Origin: Deltaproteobacteria bacterium
GTDB taxonomy: Bacteria > Myxococcota_A > UBA796 > GCA-2862545
Reading direction: 5' to 3'
Length of the DNA: 64,000 nucleotides
Assembly: GCA_006226595.1 (NCBI GenBank)
Contig: SBGP01000066.1
Location: 151,698-215,697 of the forward strand
Shown one piece after another: positions 9,287 to 18,987 of this stretch (position 1 is the stretch's first letter; every line of letters begins with the position of its first letter). The position numbers and the translations under genes are program-made. Under the pieces are notes generated by a model that was not told where the DNA came from, did no database searches, and saw only the letters and a list, made by a program, of their open reading frames with translations.

Positions 9287-10083
9287 GCGGTGGCGGCCAG
9301 GGCGAAGCGCTCGATGAGCTCGGGGGTCACGCCACAGCAACCACCGACGTAGTCGGCCTCGGCAGCGATGCGATCGAGTACGGCGAGGACGTCCTCGTCG
9401 GAGTCCTCCTTGACCCGACCGGGCTTGAGCCAGATCGGCGCCTCGATCTCGCGGCACCAGCTCAGCGTGGAGAGGATGTCCTTCACGGAACCGCCGCAGT
9501 TGAAGCCGACGATCGTGGCACCGCCCTCGACGAGCGCGTTGAGGTGCGCGAACGGCGGGCTTCCGTCGAGGAGGCAGCCGTCCGGGCCAGCGACGAGCGT
9601 GGCGGCGACGGGCACCTTCGTGCCCGCGACGGCACGCACGGACTCGACGGCCTCGACCGCCTCGTAGGGGTCGACGAAGGTCTCGAGGGCGATGCCCACG
9701 GCGCCGTGGTCGAGGACCTTGGCCGCGAGGTCACGCCAGCCGGCGTTCACGGCGTAGCGACGACGCGCGGGAAGGTCGAGCCAGGTCGTGTCGCGGGTGC
9801 TGCCCGGACCGATCGAGGCCCAGGCTTCGGCGCGGGTGCCGGCCGTAGCGTTGGTCACGGCCTTCATCGCGTTGATGGCGACCGCATCCCAGTTCGGGTT
9901 GAGGTGGGGGAGGGCGCGGAAGGTGCCGGCGAGCACGATCTCCGAGCCGGCTTCCACGAAGCGGCGATGGGCGGCTTCTACTCGATCCGTCTTCGAGAGA
10001 ATCCACTCGTCCGCTGGAGTCCACTTGGGGAGGCCGTCCGCCTGCAGCGTGGTGGCAAGGCCTCCGTCCAGGATTCGAGTCAC
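9283..10083 (-). CDS. Homocysteine S-methyltransferase family protein
   Basis: 266 residues, close to the single-domain methyltransferase family size (~300). Transfers a methyl group to homocysteine to make methionine. It starts ILDGGLATTLQ (family DGGMGT-like), has VGFNCGG and ends YVGGCCGVTPE, which supply the three zinc-binding Cys. Donor specificity (S-methylmethionine, SAM or betaine) cannot be told. GTG start with AGGAG seven bases upstream; that Shine-Dalgarno overlaps the TAG stop of the rhomboid-like gene. A second methyltransferase fused to a methylenetetrahydrofolate reductase occurs at 46397-48274. Confidence 0.85.
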   Translation of the reverse strand: MTRILDGGLATTLQADGLPKWTPADEWILSKTDRVEAAHRRFVEAGSEIVLAGTFRALPHLNPNWDAVAINAMKAVTNATAGTRAEAWASIGPGSTRDTTWLDLPARRRYAVNAGWRDLAAKVLDHGAVGIALETFVDPYEAVEAVESVRAVAGTKVPVAATLVAGPDGCLLDGSPPFAHLNALVEGGATIVGFNCGGSVKDILSTLSWCREIEAPIWLKPGRVKEDSDEDVLAVLDRIAAEADYVGGCCGVTPELIERFALAATA

Positions 10084-10092
10084 GTAAATCTC

Positions 10093-10803
10093 CTAGTGCA
10101 CGAGATCATCATCGGCTTGACCGCCTTGGAGGACAGTGAAGCGGCGCAGCTCCCGCTCGACCTGTCTTCCCTGGGCGGCCAATTCGCGCCGACGTTTTCC
10201 GGGGCCGCGACCGTACCACCACAACAGCACTCCGAGGAAGGCACCGAGGTAATCTCCACCGAGTCTTCCCGGGAAGGCGAGAGCCGTGAGCCCGGCTGTC
10301 AGGCCGGAAAGCCAGATGAACACCCTCGCTGGAATTGGCAGCACGAACATGAGCAGCACGCTCGCGTCCGGGGCGCGCAGGCCAAACAGGGTCACCATCG
10401 CGAGCAGCAGAGAGCTGTATCCGGCGGTGTAACTGTGCGGCATCGCGAGGTCGTAGACGAAGGCGAGCACCGTCGAACCCAGCACGGTGGCCAGACCGAT
10501 CTCGATGAGCTCGCGTCGCGTGTTCATCTGGAGGGTAGGGGGGACGAAGAAGTACACCGCGAGCAGCATGAACAGCACGCTGGTCGGCGGCGCGGGTCCC
10601 GTGACCAGGAAGCGCGTGACGGGCTGCCACGGGAAGGTGCTTCCAGGTCCCCACGCGAGCAGAGCCACGGGGACGCCGAGGAAGTTCTGGCTCACCAGTT
10701 CGAGCACGTACAGCGCGAACAAGAGGATGAGCAGGTTGCGCAGGCCTGGCGTGAGCGGCGGAAGCGCAATGCCTCCCGCCTGCGCCGGTCCCATGCTGCG
10801 CAT
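10093..10803 (-). CDS. Rhomboid-like membrane protein, probably catalytically inactive
   Basis: 236 residues with about six hydrophobic segments in a rhomboid/derlin-like arrangement. The start at ATG 10803 is supported by GGGAGG six bases upstream; the longer open frame has no support. A GYSS motif sits where rhomboid proteases have GxSG, but the usual HxxGxxxG of the sixth segment reads DYLGAFLG, so the catalytic His appears to be absent. A charged tail (GKRRRELAAQGRQVERELRR) is probably cytoplasmic. Likely a pseudoprotease or DUF-type relative. It is divergent from the FHA gene. Confidence 0.55.
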   Translation of the reverse strand: MRSMGPAQAGGIALPPLTPGLRNLLILLFALYVLELVSQNFLGVPVALLAWGPGSTFPWQPVTRFLVTGPAPPTSVLFMLLAVYFFVPPTLQMNTRRELIEIGLATVLGSTVLAFVYDLAMPHSYTAGYSSLLLAMVTLFGLRAPDASVLLMFVLPIPARVFIWLSGLTAGLTALAFPGRLGGDYLGAFLGVLLWWYGRGPGKRRRELAAQGRQVERELRRFTVLQGGQADDDLVH

Positions 10804-10894
10804 CTTGGCCTCCCAATCGGGCCGCTCTGCCCGTCCCAAGCGCCTAACGGTCTGTGGCGCAGACGCAACTGGTGGCTTGCGTGCTCGACGCGGC

Positions 10895-10922
10895 TTGACG
10901 GCGCGGGCCGGCACTTTAGAAT
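10895..10922 (+). promoter_or_regulatory. Sigma70-type promoter of the FHA gene
   Basis: TTGACG at 10895-10900, a 16-base spacer and TAGAAT at 10917-10922, each one or two mismatches from consensus. The predicted transcription start (~10929) leaves a leader of only about 14 bases before the ATG at 10943. Confidence 0.6.
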
Positions 10923-10939
10923 CCCTTGCCCAAGGGGAT
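10921..10939. promoter_or_regulatory. Imperfect dyad over the FHA transcription start and ribosome-binding site
   Basis: ATCCCTT - GCCC - AAGGG(G)AT is an inverted repeat with one extra G. It overlaps the -10 end, the predicted start of transcription and the AAGGGGA Shine-Dalgarno. It could be an operator or, if transcription begins early enough, an RNA fold hiding the ribosome-binding site. Confidence 0.35.
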
Positions 10940-10942
10940 TCC

Positions 10943-12508
10943 ATGTCGTCCGCCGTCGATCTCATCTTCCTTTCCGGTCCACTCGAGGGCACTCGGGTCG
11001 AGCTGGACCCGAAAGAGACGCTGCGACTCGGGCGCAAGCGCGGGGGGCTCGACCTCGAAGACCCCCTCGTGTCCATGGAGCACGCGACCATCGCCTACCA
11101 GGGGGACGCGTACTGGATCACGGATCTGAACTCCGCGTCGGGCACCGCCGTGAACGGCAGGGAGCTCGGCGAAGCAGCGGTAAAGCTCAAGGTCGGCGAC
11201 CGGGTCCGCATCGGCGACGGCGAGTTCGCACTCGAAGAACGCCCGCTTCAGAACATGCTTCGCATGGTGCTGATCGTGTGCATCCTCCTTGCGTCGATGC
11301 CCATCGTGTACCAGGCCATCCAGTGGCAGCCGCTCAACTACGACCCGGTCGTGAAGCTTCGTGAGTCTGTGGTGGGAGGCAACGGCACGCACGACAAGCT
11401 CGTCGTGCCTCGTGGGTTCGTGCGGCGTGAGGGCGTCGACCATCGGCGTTTGCGTCACACGCGGACGACGGACATCGACGGGGATGGCATCCAGGAGGCC
11501 TGGCTCACCGGTCCGAGCTTCCACTACCCGGTCAGCCTCGATGCTCGCGGTGCGTGGGTCTACCACGGCTCCGTGCCGGTCGAGTGCGAGCTGCTGCCCG
11601 GTACGCAAGATGCTCCGGCATTCGACTGTGGCGGCGTGCGGTGGAGCTACCGCGACGGCAGCTACGGTCCCCGGCGCCTCGACGGTGTCGTGGCCTTCAC
11701 CTCGACCAAGAAGAGCGTCGTCCCGCTGCTCGTGAAGGTCGCGGACGAGCAGGCGTTCAAGGGATGGCTCATCGACCGCGGGGTCAGTGAGCCGGTCCAC
11801 TACCTGCTCTGCGAGGGCTTCGTGCCCGGCGCGCCGGCCCAGGTGCTCACGGAGGGAGGCGCGATGCGCCGCCTCAGCAAGGGCTGCCTCAGCGAGATCC
11901 GCATGGAGGCCGAAGGCGTGGGCAGCGAAGCACCGAAGGCCGTGGCCTTCTCGGCGGCGGGTCTGGCGGCGCTGCGCGACGACGTGGCCGTGCACCTCTC
12001 GGGTGGTACCGACGGCAAGTTCCTCAAGGGAGGCGAGGCGCGGCTGCTCTCCGCACTCGAGACGCCCGGCACGCGCGTTCTCCGTGGGCGCGTCGAGTTC
12101 GTGGCAAAGAGCCAGGACGGCGACAGCGTCGCGCCCGAGCGCGCGATTCCCGGCTCCCACGCGCTGCTTCGCTCCGAGGGCACGGCGTTCCAGCCTGTGA
12201 TCAAGGCCCAGCTGCTCTCTGCTGGCACCGCCAAGCTCGAGGGCGGCGGTTGCGTGAAGCTCGAGGTCACGACTCATCCGTGGGCGTGTTCGCTGCTCAA
12301 GGCCTGCCGCGGCGGCAGCACCTTCCTCGAGATCGACGAGGTGGGCTGCGGCGCCCGGAAGCCCGTGCTTCGCGCTGCCTACAACGCCGGCACCGTGCGC
12401 GGGAAGAGCGACTCGGTCGAGGTGGTGGCCGTCATCGACGCCATGGGCGAGTCCACGCGAACCGATGTCCTGCGGACCGAGCTGTACATTCGCCCGAAGC
12501 AGCCCTGA
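10943..12508 (+). CDS. FHA-domain membrane protein
   Basis: 521 residues; ATG with AAGGGGA upstream. Residues ~1-95 form an FHA phosphothreonine-binding domain: LRLGRKRG, the VSMEHATI strand (S-x-x-H) and NSASGTAVNG. A single transmembrane segment follows at ~108-128 (MVLIVCILLASMPIVY). The remaining ~390 residues, predicted outside the membrane, contain several Cys and are not recognised; TDIDGDGIQEAWL resembles a calcium-binding FG-GAP-like turn. The layout suggests a cytoplasmic phosphopeptide reader tied to an exported sensor. Hanks-type kinases elsewhere in the window could supply the phosphopeptide, but no direct link is visible. Confidence 0.78.
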   Translation: MSSAVDLIFLSGPLEGTRVELDPKETLRLGRKRGGLDLEDPLVSMEHATIAYQGDAYWITDLNSASGTAVNGRELGEAAVKLKVGDRVRIGDGEFALEERPLQNMLRMVLIVCILLASMPIVYQAIQWQPLNYDPVVKLRESVVGGNGTHDKLVVPRGFVRREGVDHRRLRHTRTTDIDGDGIQEAWLTGPSFHYPVSLDARGAWVYHGSVPVECELLPGTQDAPAFDCGGVRWSYRDGSYGPRRLDGVVAFTSTKKSVVPLLVKVADEQAFKGWLIDRGVSEPVHYLLCEGFVPGAPAQVLTEGGAMRRLSKGCLSEIRMEAEGVGSEAPKAVAFSAAGLAALRDDVAVHLSGGTDGKFLKGGEARLLSALETPGTRVLRGRVEFVAKSQDGDSVAPERAIPGSHALLRSEGTAFQPVIKAQLLSAGTAKLEGGGCVKLEVTTHPWACSLLKACRGGSTFLEIDEVGCGARKPVLRAAYNAGTVRGKSDSVEVVAVIDAMGESTRTDVLRTELYIRPKQP

Positions 12509-12556
12509 TCGCGCGTACGCCGCTGGTTGCGGCTCGCATCACAGGGCCGGAGCCGA

Positions 12557-13189
12557 CTAGAGCTGGCGGTACACGCCGACCGCGACGCCGATGACCTGGA
12601 CGTCGCCGCTGTTGCGATCGACGTAGATCGGCTCCATGGCGGAGTTCGCCGGCTGCAGCCGCAGGCGGTTACCCTCGGGGAAGAAGCGCTTCACCGTCGC
12701 GTCGCCATCGACCATGACCACCGCGATCTCGCCGGTGCGCGCGTTGGCCTGCTGCCGGACGAGGAGCAGGTCGCCCTCGTGGATGCCGTCCTCGATCATC
12801 GAGTCGCCGGTGATGACGAGCGCGAACACCTTGCCGCCCGTCGGCAGCATGTTCGAGTCCACGCGCATGGTGCCCTCGTAGTTCTCTTGCGCGAGCAGGG
12901 GCACGCCCGCCGCCACACGGCCGAGGATCGGCACACCGACCGTGCCTTCTTCGACGAAGCCGCCGGTGGCCCGCTCGGTGGGACGCAGCGAGCGCGAGCG
13001 ACCGCTGCCGCCGACCCGCTCGAGGTATCCCTTTCGGATGAGCGCCTTGATGTGGTCGCTGACACCGTTCGTGCTGCTGATGTCCAGCGCGGCACCGATC
13101 TCGCGGTACGACGGCGTCACACCGGATTGATCGATGGCCGAGAGAATGAACTCGAGGATCTCGGCCTGGCGGGGAGAGAGATCGTCCAC
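12557..13189 (-). CDS. lexA: LexA repressor
   Basis: 210 residues from GTG 13189, preferred because GTGAGG lies just upstream and the product then begins VDDLSPRQAEIL as LexA should; a TTG at 13207 lacks a ribosome-binding site. Winged-helix DNA-binding domain ~1-65. Self-cleavage site RVAAGVPLL (Ala94-Gly95), catalytic Ser130 in TGDSMIED and Lys167 in DATVKRFF are all present, so it should be a functional RecA-activated autoprotease controlling the SOS response. A Myxococcus-like LexA box lies immediately upstream, implying autoregulation. Confidence 0.95.
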   Translation of the reverse strand: MDDLSPRQAEILEFILSAIDQSGVTPSYREIGAALDISSTNGVSDHIKALIRKGYLERVGGSGRSRSLRPTERATGGFVEEGTVGVPILGRVAAGVPLLAQENYEGTMRVDSNMLPTGGKVFALVITGDSMIEDGIHEGDLLLVRQQANARTGEIAVVMVDGDATVKRFFPEGNRLRLQPANSAMEPIYVDRNSGDVQVIGVAVGVYRQL

Positions 13190-13214
13190 GGGGACCTCAC
13201 TGGACAAGCGTTTG

Positions 13215-13231
13215 GATGAACGTGCGTGCAG
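13215..13231 (-). promoter_or_regulatory. Putative LexA operator
   Basis: Read on the minus strand, CTGCACGCACGTTCATC matches the Myxococcus xanthus LexA-box consensus CTRHAMRYBYGTTCAGS, quoted from memory, at 15 of 17 positions. It sits 25 bases before the chosen lexA start, where an autoregulatory operator is expected. Confidence 0.5.
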
Positions 13232-13404
13232 TATGTCTCGCGCGGCTCAGCCCGTCAACTCGTTGGGCCTTTGTCGCGCGCCACCGCGCCCTCGGCCGCT
13301 CAGTGGCGGAACCGCGGCATGTCTACGGTCGTCAAGATGTTTGAGACGGTGCACGGTCCGGCGTAAGCGATGACTGTGCTACGACGTCCTGCTCGCGGAG
13401 AAGC

Positions 13405-16400
13405 ATGGCCCAGGACCTGAACCGCATCGCTGCCTTTGTCGGCCGCCTCGTTCGTCGCGAGCGCGCGGTCCTCGTCGGACAGGTGGGTCTGCAGGTCCTG
13501 GTGGTGTTCCTGCTCGCGCTGTTCCTTGCCCTGGCCGCGGCTGCCCTCCGCTGGGACCGCTCCGGTGCGGCGGCGACGCTCGCGCTGCTCTTCGGAGCAG
13601 GGGTGTGGGCGGCGGCGCTGGTGCCGATGCTGCGTCGCTGGCGCTCCTCGGGCGATCCGCTGCGCCAGGCTCGCCTGGTCGAAAAGCTCGACGAAGAGCT
13701 CGGCGGGCGGCTGGTGACCTCGGTCGAGCGCGTCGACGGCCCGCAGGGCCAGGAGAGTCCCGAGCTGCTGGCGCTGGTCGCCCGCCGCGCGGCAAAGCGC
13801 ATCGAGCGTGTCGACCCCGGCCGCGTGCACTCGACGCGTCCGCTGCTGTGGCGCTCGGCCGTCGTCTTCGGACTCGTCGGTGTGAACTGCCTGGCGTCCA
13901 TCCTCGTGCCCGGAGGTGCGGGCGGTGCCTGGCAGTTCTGGCTCGGTGGCCTCGGAGCCGACACCGCGGCGGCGGCCGTGGACCTCGATGGCGTTGGACC
14001 GCGGAGCCGTGTGGGCGACATCGTGCTCGAGTACGTCTATCCCGAGTACACGGGCCTCGATCCGAGCACCGTGCCGAACTCGACCGGCGTCATCCACGCC
14101 CCGCCGGGCACGAAGGTGAAGATCTCCGCCAAGGTCGGTCGCCAGGCGGACGCCGCGGCACTGGTCGCCTACGACGAGCCGCCGCTCGACGCCGGGCTCG
14201 TCGAGCGCCGTCTGGAAGGCGAGCTCACCGTGCAGATCGACCCGGGCACCTGGCACTTCGTGGTGTACCGCGGCGGAGAGCCGCATCCTTCCGACAGCTT
14301 CGCGATCGAGCCCGAGCCGGATCTGCCACCCGAGGTCACCCTCGACGAGGCGGCGGACGTGCTCGAGGTGGCCCTCGACGAGCCCATCTCCCTCGGCTGG
14401 CGTGCGCTCGACGACTACGGCATCCGCAAGGTCGATATCGAGATCGACGGCGTCGCGGTCGGCTCGCCCATCGCCCGTCCCGAGACCCGCAAGGCCGAGC
14501 TGTTCGATACCCGTGCATTCACCCCGCGGGACCTCGGCCTCCAGAAGGGGGCGCGCGTCGACCTCGTGGTCGCCGCCTGGGACAACGATGCGTGGTCCGG
14601 GTCGAAGGCTGGCCGCAGCCGGGCCATCGAGCTGGTCATCCTCGGCGAGCGGGGACTCGATCAGCGCCAGCTCAAGCGCGAGTCAGAGCTCATCGAGGCG
14701 ATGATCACCATCCTCGCGGACCACCTGGAGGAAGAGTTCCCGCCGGGTCGCGGCGACTCCGGCGACTACGCCTCGTGGGGCGAGGCGGTGGCCGAGCGCC
14801 ACGGTCCGCTCGACGACGCCATCGCCGAGTGGGGCGGCATCGAGATCCTCGAGGGGCTCTCGGCCCAGGCGGCGCGCATGGTCCGTCGCTCGGCGCGCGA
14901 GCTCGTGCGCTACTCCCAGGTCGCGTTCACGCCGGGGCTCAAGGAGGCGCCGCTCGCGCAGAGCGCCATCGAGCTCGGCGACATGCGCACCGGCCACATC
15001 GCGACGCTCGAGCAGGCCATCCTCATGCTCGACCAGGTCGTCCAGGGCCGGCTGATGCAGCAGCTCACCCAGATCGCCGAGGAGCTCGAGGGCACGGCCG
15101 CGAACCTGCGCGACATGGCCGAGCGCGGGGCCGACCCCATCGAGATGCACGCGCGCCTCGAGCGGCTCGAAGAACAGCTCAAGCGCATCGCCGAGCTCTC
15201 CGCCGCGCTCAAGCGCGGTCCCCTGAAGAGCTTCGTCAACCAGCGCGAGTCCGAGATGAGCCTGCTGATGCAGGAGATCCGCGATGCGCTCGCCCGCGGC
15301 GACAACGAAGAGGCCGCCGAGCTCATGGCGCGGCTTGCCGAGCAGATCGAGCAGCTCTCCCAGTCCATCCAGGATCAGATGTCCCAGCAGGCGCAAGAGG
15401 ACGAGCAGGTCATGGAGCAGGCCAGGGACGTCATCGAGGAGATGAAGAAGCTCGAAGAGGAGCAGGCCGCGCTGCAGCAGCAGGTCTCCGAGCTCCGGGA
15501 GCAGGGCGACGAGAAGGGATCCGAGAAGGCGGCCGAGCTGTGGGAGCAGCTCGAGAAGGAGACCGCCGAGCTCACCCGCCGCAGCGAGCAGTACGAGGCG
15601 GGCCTGGAGAAGGCCTCTCGCAGCCTCAACGAGCAGGAGCGAGCGGGTGCGGCGACCGACGAGTCGCGTCGTCTGGAAGAGTCCGCCTCCGCGCGTGACC
15701 TGAGCGGGGCGAGCCAGGGCATCCGCGACATCGAGGAGGCCTGGTACCGGGTCGGCAAGAGCCGTGAGCTCGCCGAGCGTATGGCCCGCGGCAACCTTCA
15801 GGGCCCCGGCGGGCCGGAGCAGCGCCACATCGAGCGTCAGATGCGGGAGGTCGACGAGATCATCCGCAAGCTCCAGGAACTCGCCAGCCAGGCAAACCCG
15901 GCGGTGCAGCGTCAGGCCCAGAAGCTCGAGCAGCAACAGGACCAGCTCCAGGAGCGCCTGGAAGAACTCTCCGAGCAGGCCGAGCAGGTCGGTCAGCAGA
16001 TGCCGATTCAGCCGCAGGGCATGTCCGAGGCCCTCGGCGAGGCCAACCAGCGCATGCAGTCCGCGGGGCAGGAGCTCGGCCAGGGCCGCCCGATGCAGGC
16101 CGAGGGCGAGCAGGGCATGGCGGGCGAGCGAGTCAAGGACGCCCGTCGGGCGCTCGAAGAGAGCCTGCGACAGTCGCAGCAGATCCCCGGCCCGGGCGGC
16201 GGCGCCGACCCCGAGCAGCAGGAGGGCGGGGATCAGAACGGCAACAACGACAACGGAGGCGAGGGCAACGAGCGTCGTGGCGACAACTCCGTCGACATCC
16301 CGAGTCCCGAGGACTTCCGCACGCCCGAGGAGTACCGCCGCATGCTGCTCGAGGGCATGGAGGGCGAGGTTCCAGAGGAGTACCGGGCCCTGAAGAAGCG

Positions 16401-16428
16401 CTACTTCGAGGAGCTGGTGCACCAATGA
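13405..16428 (+). CDS. DUF4175-like membrane protein with long coiled coil
   Basis: 1007 residues; GGAGAAGC precedes the ATG. Two transmembrane segments at ~24-50 and ~52-75, then a soluble Ig-like/beta region (~190-420) and a very long Glu/Gln/Ala/Arg coiled coil (~540-900). The tail is rich in Gly, Asn and Gln (GGADPEQQEGGDQNGNNDN) and ends in a short conserved-looking block (EDFRTPEEYRRMLLEGMEGE). This is the pattern of the DUF4175 family, often next to MoxR/vWA genes. First gene of the seven-gene Bat-like operon; it overlaps the next gene by ATGA. It may be an envelope scaffold. No enzymatic motif is visible. Confidence 0.72.
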   Translation: MAQDLNRIAAFVGRLVRRERAVLVGQVGLQVLVVFLLALFLALAAAALRWDRSGAAATLALLFGAGVWAAALVPMLRRWRSSGDPLRQARLVEKLDEELGGRLVTSVERVDGPQGQESPELLALVARRAAKRIERVDPGRVHSTRPLLWRSAVVFGLVGVNCLASILVPGGAGGAWQFWLGGLGADTAAAAVDLDGVGPRSRVGDIVLEYVYPEYTGLDPSTVPNSTGVIHAPPGTKVKISAKVGRQADAAALVAYDEPPLDAGLVERRLEGELTVQIDPGTWHFVVYRGGEPHPSDSFAIEPEPDLPPEVTLDEAADVLEVALDEPISLGWRALDDYGIRKVDIEIDGVAVGSPIARPETRKAELFDTRAFTPRDLGLQKGARVDLVVAAWDNDAWSGSKAGRSRAIELVILGERGLDQRQLKRESELIEAMITILADHLEEEFPPGRGDSGDYASWGEAVAERHGPLDDAIAEWGGIEILEGLSAQAARMVRRSARELVRYSQVAFTPGLKEAPLAQSAIELGDMRTGHIATLEQAILMLDQVVQGRLMQQLTQIAEELEGTAANLRDMAERGADPIEMHARLERLEEQLKRIAELSAALKRGPLKSFVNQRESEMSLLMQEIRDALARGDNEEAAELMARLAEQIEQLSQSIQDQMSQQAQEDEQVMEQARDVIEEMKKLEEEQAALQQQVSELREQGDEKGSEKAAELWEQLEKETAELTRRSEQYEAGLEKASRSLNEQERAGAATDESRRLEESASARDLSGASQGIRDIEEAWYRVGKSRELAERMARGNLQGPGGPEQRHIERQMREVDEIIRKLQELASQANPAVQRQAQKLEQQQDQLQERLEELSEQAEQVGQQMPIQPQGMSEALGEANQRMQSAGQELGQGRPMQAEGEQGMAGERVKDARRALEESLRQSQQIPGPGGGADPEQQEGGDQNGNNDNGGEGNERRGDNSVDIPSPEDFRTPEEYRRMLLEGMEGEVPEEYRALKKRYFEELVHQ

Positions 16429-17951
16429 TCGCCTGGCTCCTGGTCCTCTCGGCACTCGCCGCCTCGGTCACCGAGGGGGAGCGCTGTCTTCGCGCCAACG
16501 ACGTGGTGTGCGCGGAAGAGGTCGTCGCAGCCCTCGACGCCGAGAACAGCAGCGATGCCGATACGCTCGTGTTCGCCGCGCGAACCGCGTTCTTCCGCGG
16601 TGATCACGCCCGTGCCGCCGAGCTCTCCGGCAAGGCGCGCCGCGCCGGGTACCAGGAAGAGCACGGCGAGCTGTCGCAGATCGAGGCCACCGCCGCCGCG
16701 ACCGAGGAGTGGACCCGTGCCGAGCGGGGCAAGTGGCGGGCGGCCTACGCGCCGGGTCTCGATGCCGTGCTCGTCGACGACGCGATCGAGACCGTTCGCC
16801 TGTCCGAGGCCGCGTACTCCCCGGTGCTCGGCAGTGGACCGCCAGGTGGCACCGTGGTCGAGCTCTACCCCGAGCCGCGTAGCTTCACCGCCGCGAGCGG
16901 GCTTCCGCGCTCGGCCATCGAGACCACCGGCGTCGTCGCCATCTCGAAGTGGGCGCGTTTGCTCGTGATGTCGCCGCGGACCCGTGCGCTCGGGTACACC
17001 TGGCAGGACACCATCGCCCACGAGTACGTGCACCTCGTGGTCGCACACCAGACCGATGATCACGCGCCCGTGTGGCTGCAGGAAGCCATCGCCAAGTACC
17101 TCGACAACCGCTGGCGAGATGGACGGGACAACTTCCGGCTCTCGGTGCGGCAGGAGTCGCTGCTCGCCGACGCGCTGGCGAACGACAGCCTCGTGCCCTT
17201 CGAGAAGATGCATCCGTCGCTGGCCCTGCTCGACTCGCAGGAAGAGGCCGCGCTCGCCTACGCCCAGCTCGCATCTCTGATGCACTACTGCTTCGAGACC
17301 AGCGGCGAGGACGTACTGCTGCGCACGCTGCCGCGGGTGAAGCGCGGCGAGGACCCGCGGGTGGCGCTGGCGGACGAGGTCGGCGCGAAGAACTTCGACG
17401 CGCTGCTCGCCGACTGGCGCGCGTGGATCGGCAAGCGCGGGCTGGTTGCCAAGAAGCTCGAGGAACTCAACCCCGTGCTCGCTGGCGGCGAGGCCGAGGA
17501 CGTCGACCCGGTGCTCGCCAAGCGCAAGGACCTCGCCGGGTTCGTGCGTCTCGGCGACATGCTGCTCGAGCGCGACCGCCCTCTCGCGGCCCTCACCGAG
17601 TACGAGAAGGCGCAGGACCCGGACGAGCCTCACTCGCCGCTGCTCGCCAACCGGCTCGCCGAGGCCCACCTCCAGCTCGGGCAGCCGCGCGAAGCTCGGG
17701 CAGCGCTCGAGAAGAGCCTCGAGGACTACCCGGAGTTCGGCATGTCCCACAAGACGCTCGGGGACATCGCCCGCAGCGAGGGGCGCAGCCGAGAGGCCTA
17801 CGCGGCCTACCTCAAGGCCGTCGAGATCAACCCCTTCGACCCCGAGCTCCAGAGTGCGCTAGGGGAGCTCGCCGAGGCGCTCGGCGACGCGAACGAGGCC
17901 TCGCGACGCGGCCGCTACCTGCAGATCATCAAGCGAGGCGGCGAGGGCTGA
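16425..17951 (+). CDS. Peptidase-MA-like metalloprotease with C-terminal TPR repeats
   Basis: 508 residues with an N-terminal signal-like segment (~1-15). Zinc site HEYVH (HExxH, ~199) followed by WLQEAIAKYLDNRW, where the downstream Glu is the probable third ligand, as in peptidase MA-like gluzincins. The C-terminal ~180 residues contain TPR-type helix pairs, for example LANRLAEAHLQLGQPREA and SHKTLGDIARSEGRSREA. Probably exported and acting on, or assembling with, the vWA membrane proteins encoded downstream; the role is inferred from the operon only. Confidence 0.75.
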   Translation: MIAWLLVLSALAASVTEGERCLRANDVVCAEEVVAALDAENSSDADTLVFAARTAFFRGDHARAAELSGKARRAGYQEEHGELSQIEATAAATEEWTRAERGKWRAAYAPGLDAVLVDDAIETVRLSEAAYSPVLGSGPPGGTVVELYPEPRSFTAASGLPRSAIETTGVVAISKWARLLVMSPRTRALGYTWQDTIAHEYVHLVVAHQTDDHAPVWLQEAIAKYLDNRWRDGRDNFRLSVRQESLLADALANDSLVPFEKMHPSLALLDSQEEAALAYAQLASLMHYCFETSGEDVLLRTLPRVKRGEDPRVALADEVGAKNFDALLADWRAWIGKRGLVAKKLEELNPVLAGGEAEDVDPVLAKRKDLAGFVRLGDMLLERDRPLAALTEYEKAQDPDEPHSPLLANRLAEAHLQLGQPREARAALEKSLEDYPEFGMSHKTLGDIARSEGRSREAYAAYLKAVEINPFDPELQSALGELAEALGDANEASRRGRYLQIIKRGGEG

Positions 17952-17975
17952 CCTCGCTGCCGACGGAGACCGTTC

Positions 17976-18950
<975 letters not shown>

Positions 18951-18987
18951 ATGCGCCGCCACGCCGGATCGGGAGAGGTGCGCTGAC

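Noticed and set aside
13300..16455. Minus-strand frames opposite the DUF4175-like gene (13300-14286 and 14683-16455)
   Set aside because: They are low-complexity shadows of the coiled-coil gene, with no ribosome-binding site or family match.
18951..18987. Eleven-codon ATG frame between MoxR and DUF58
   Set aside because: Too short and without support; it merely spans the DUF58 ribosome-binding region.
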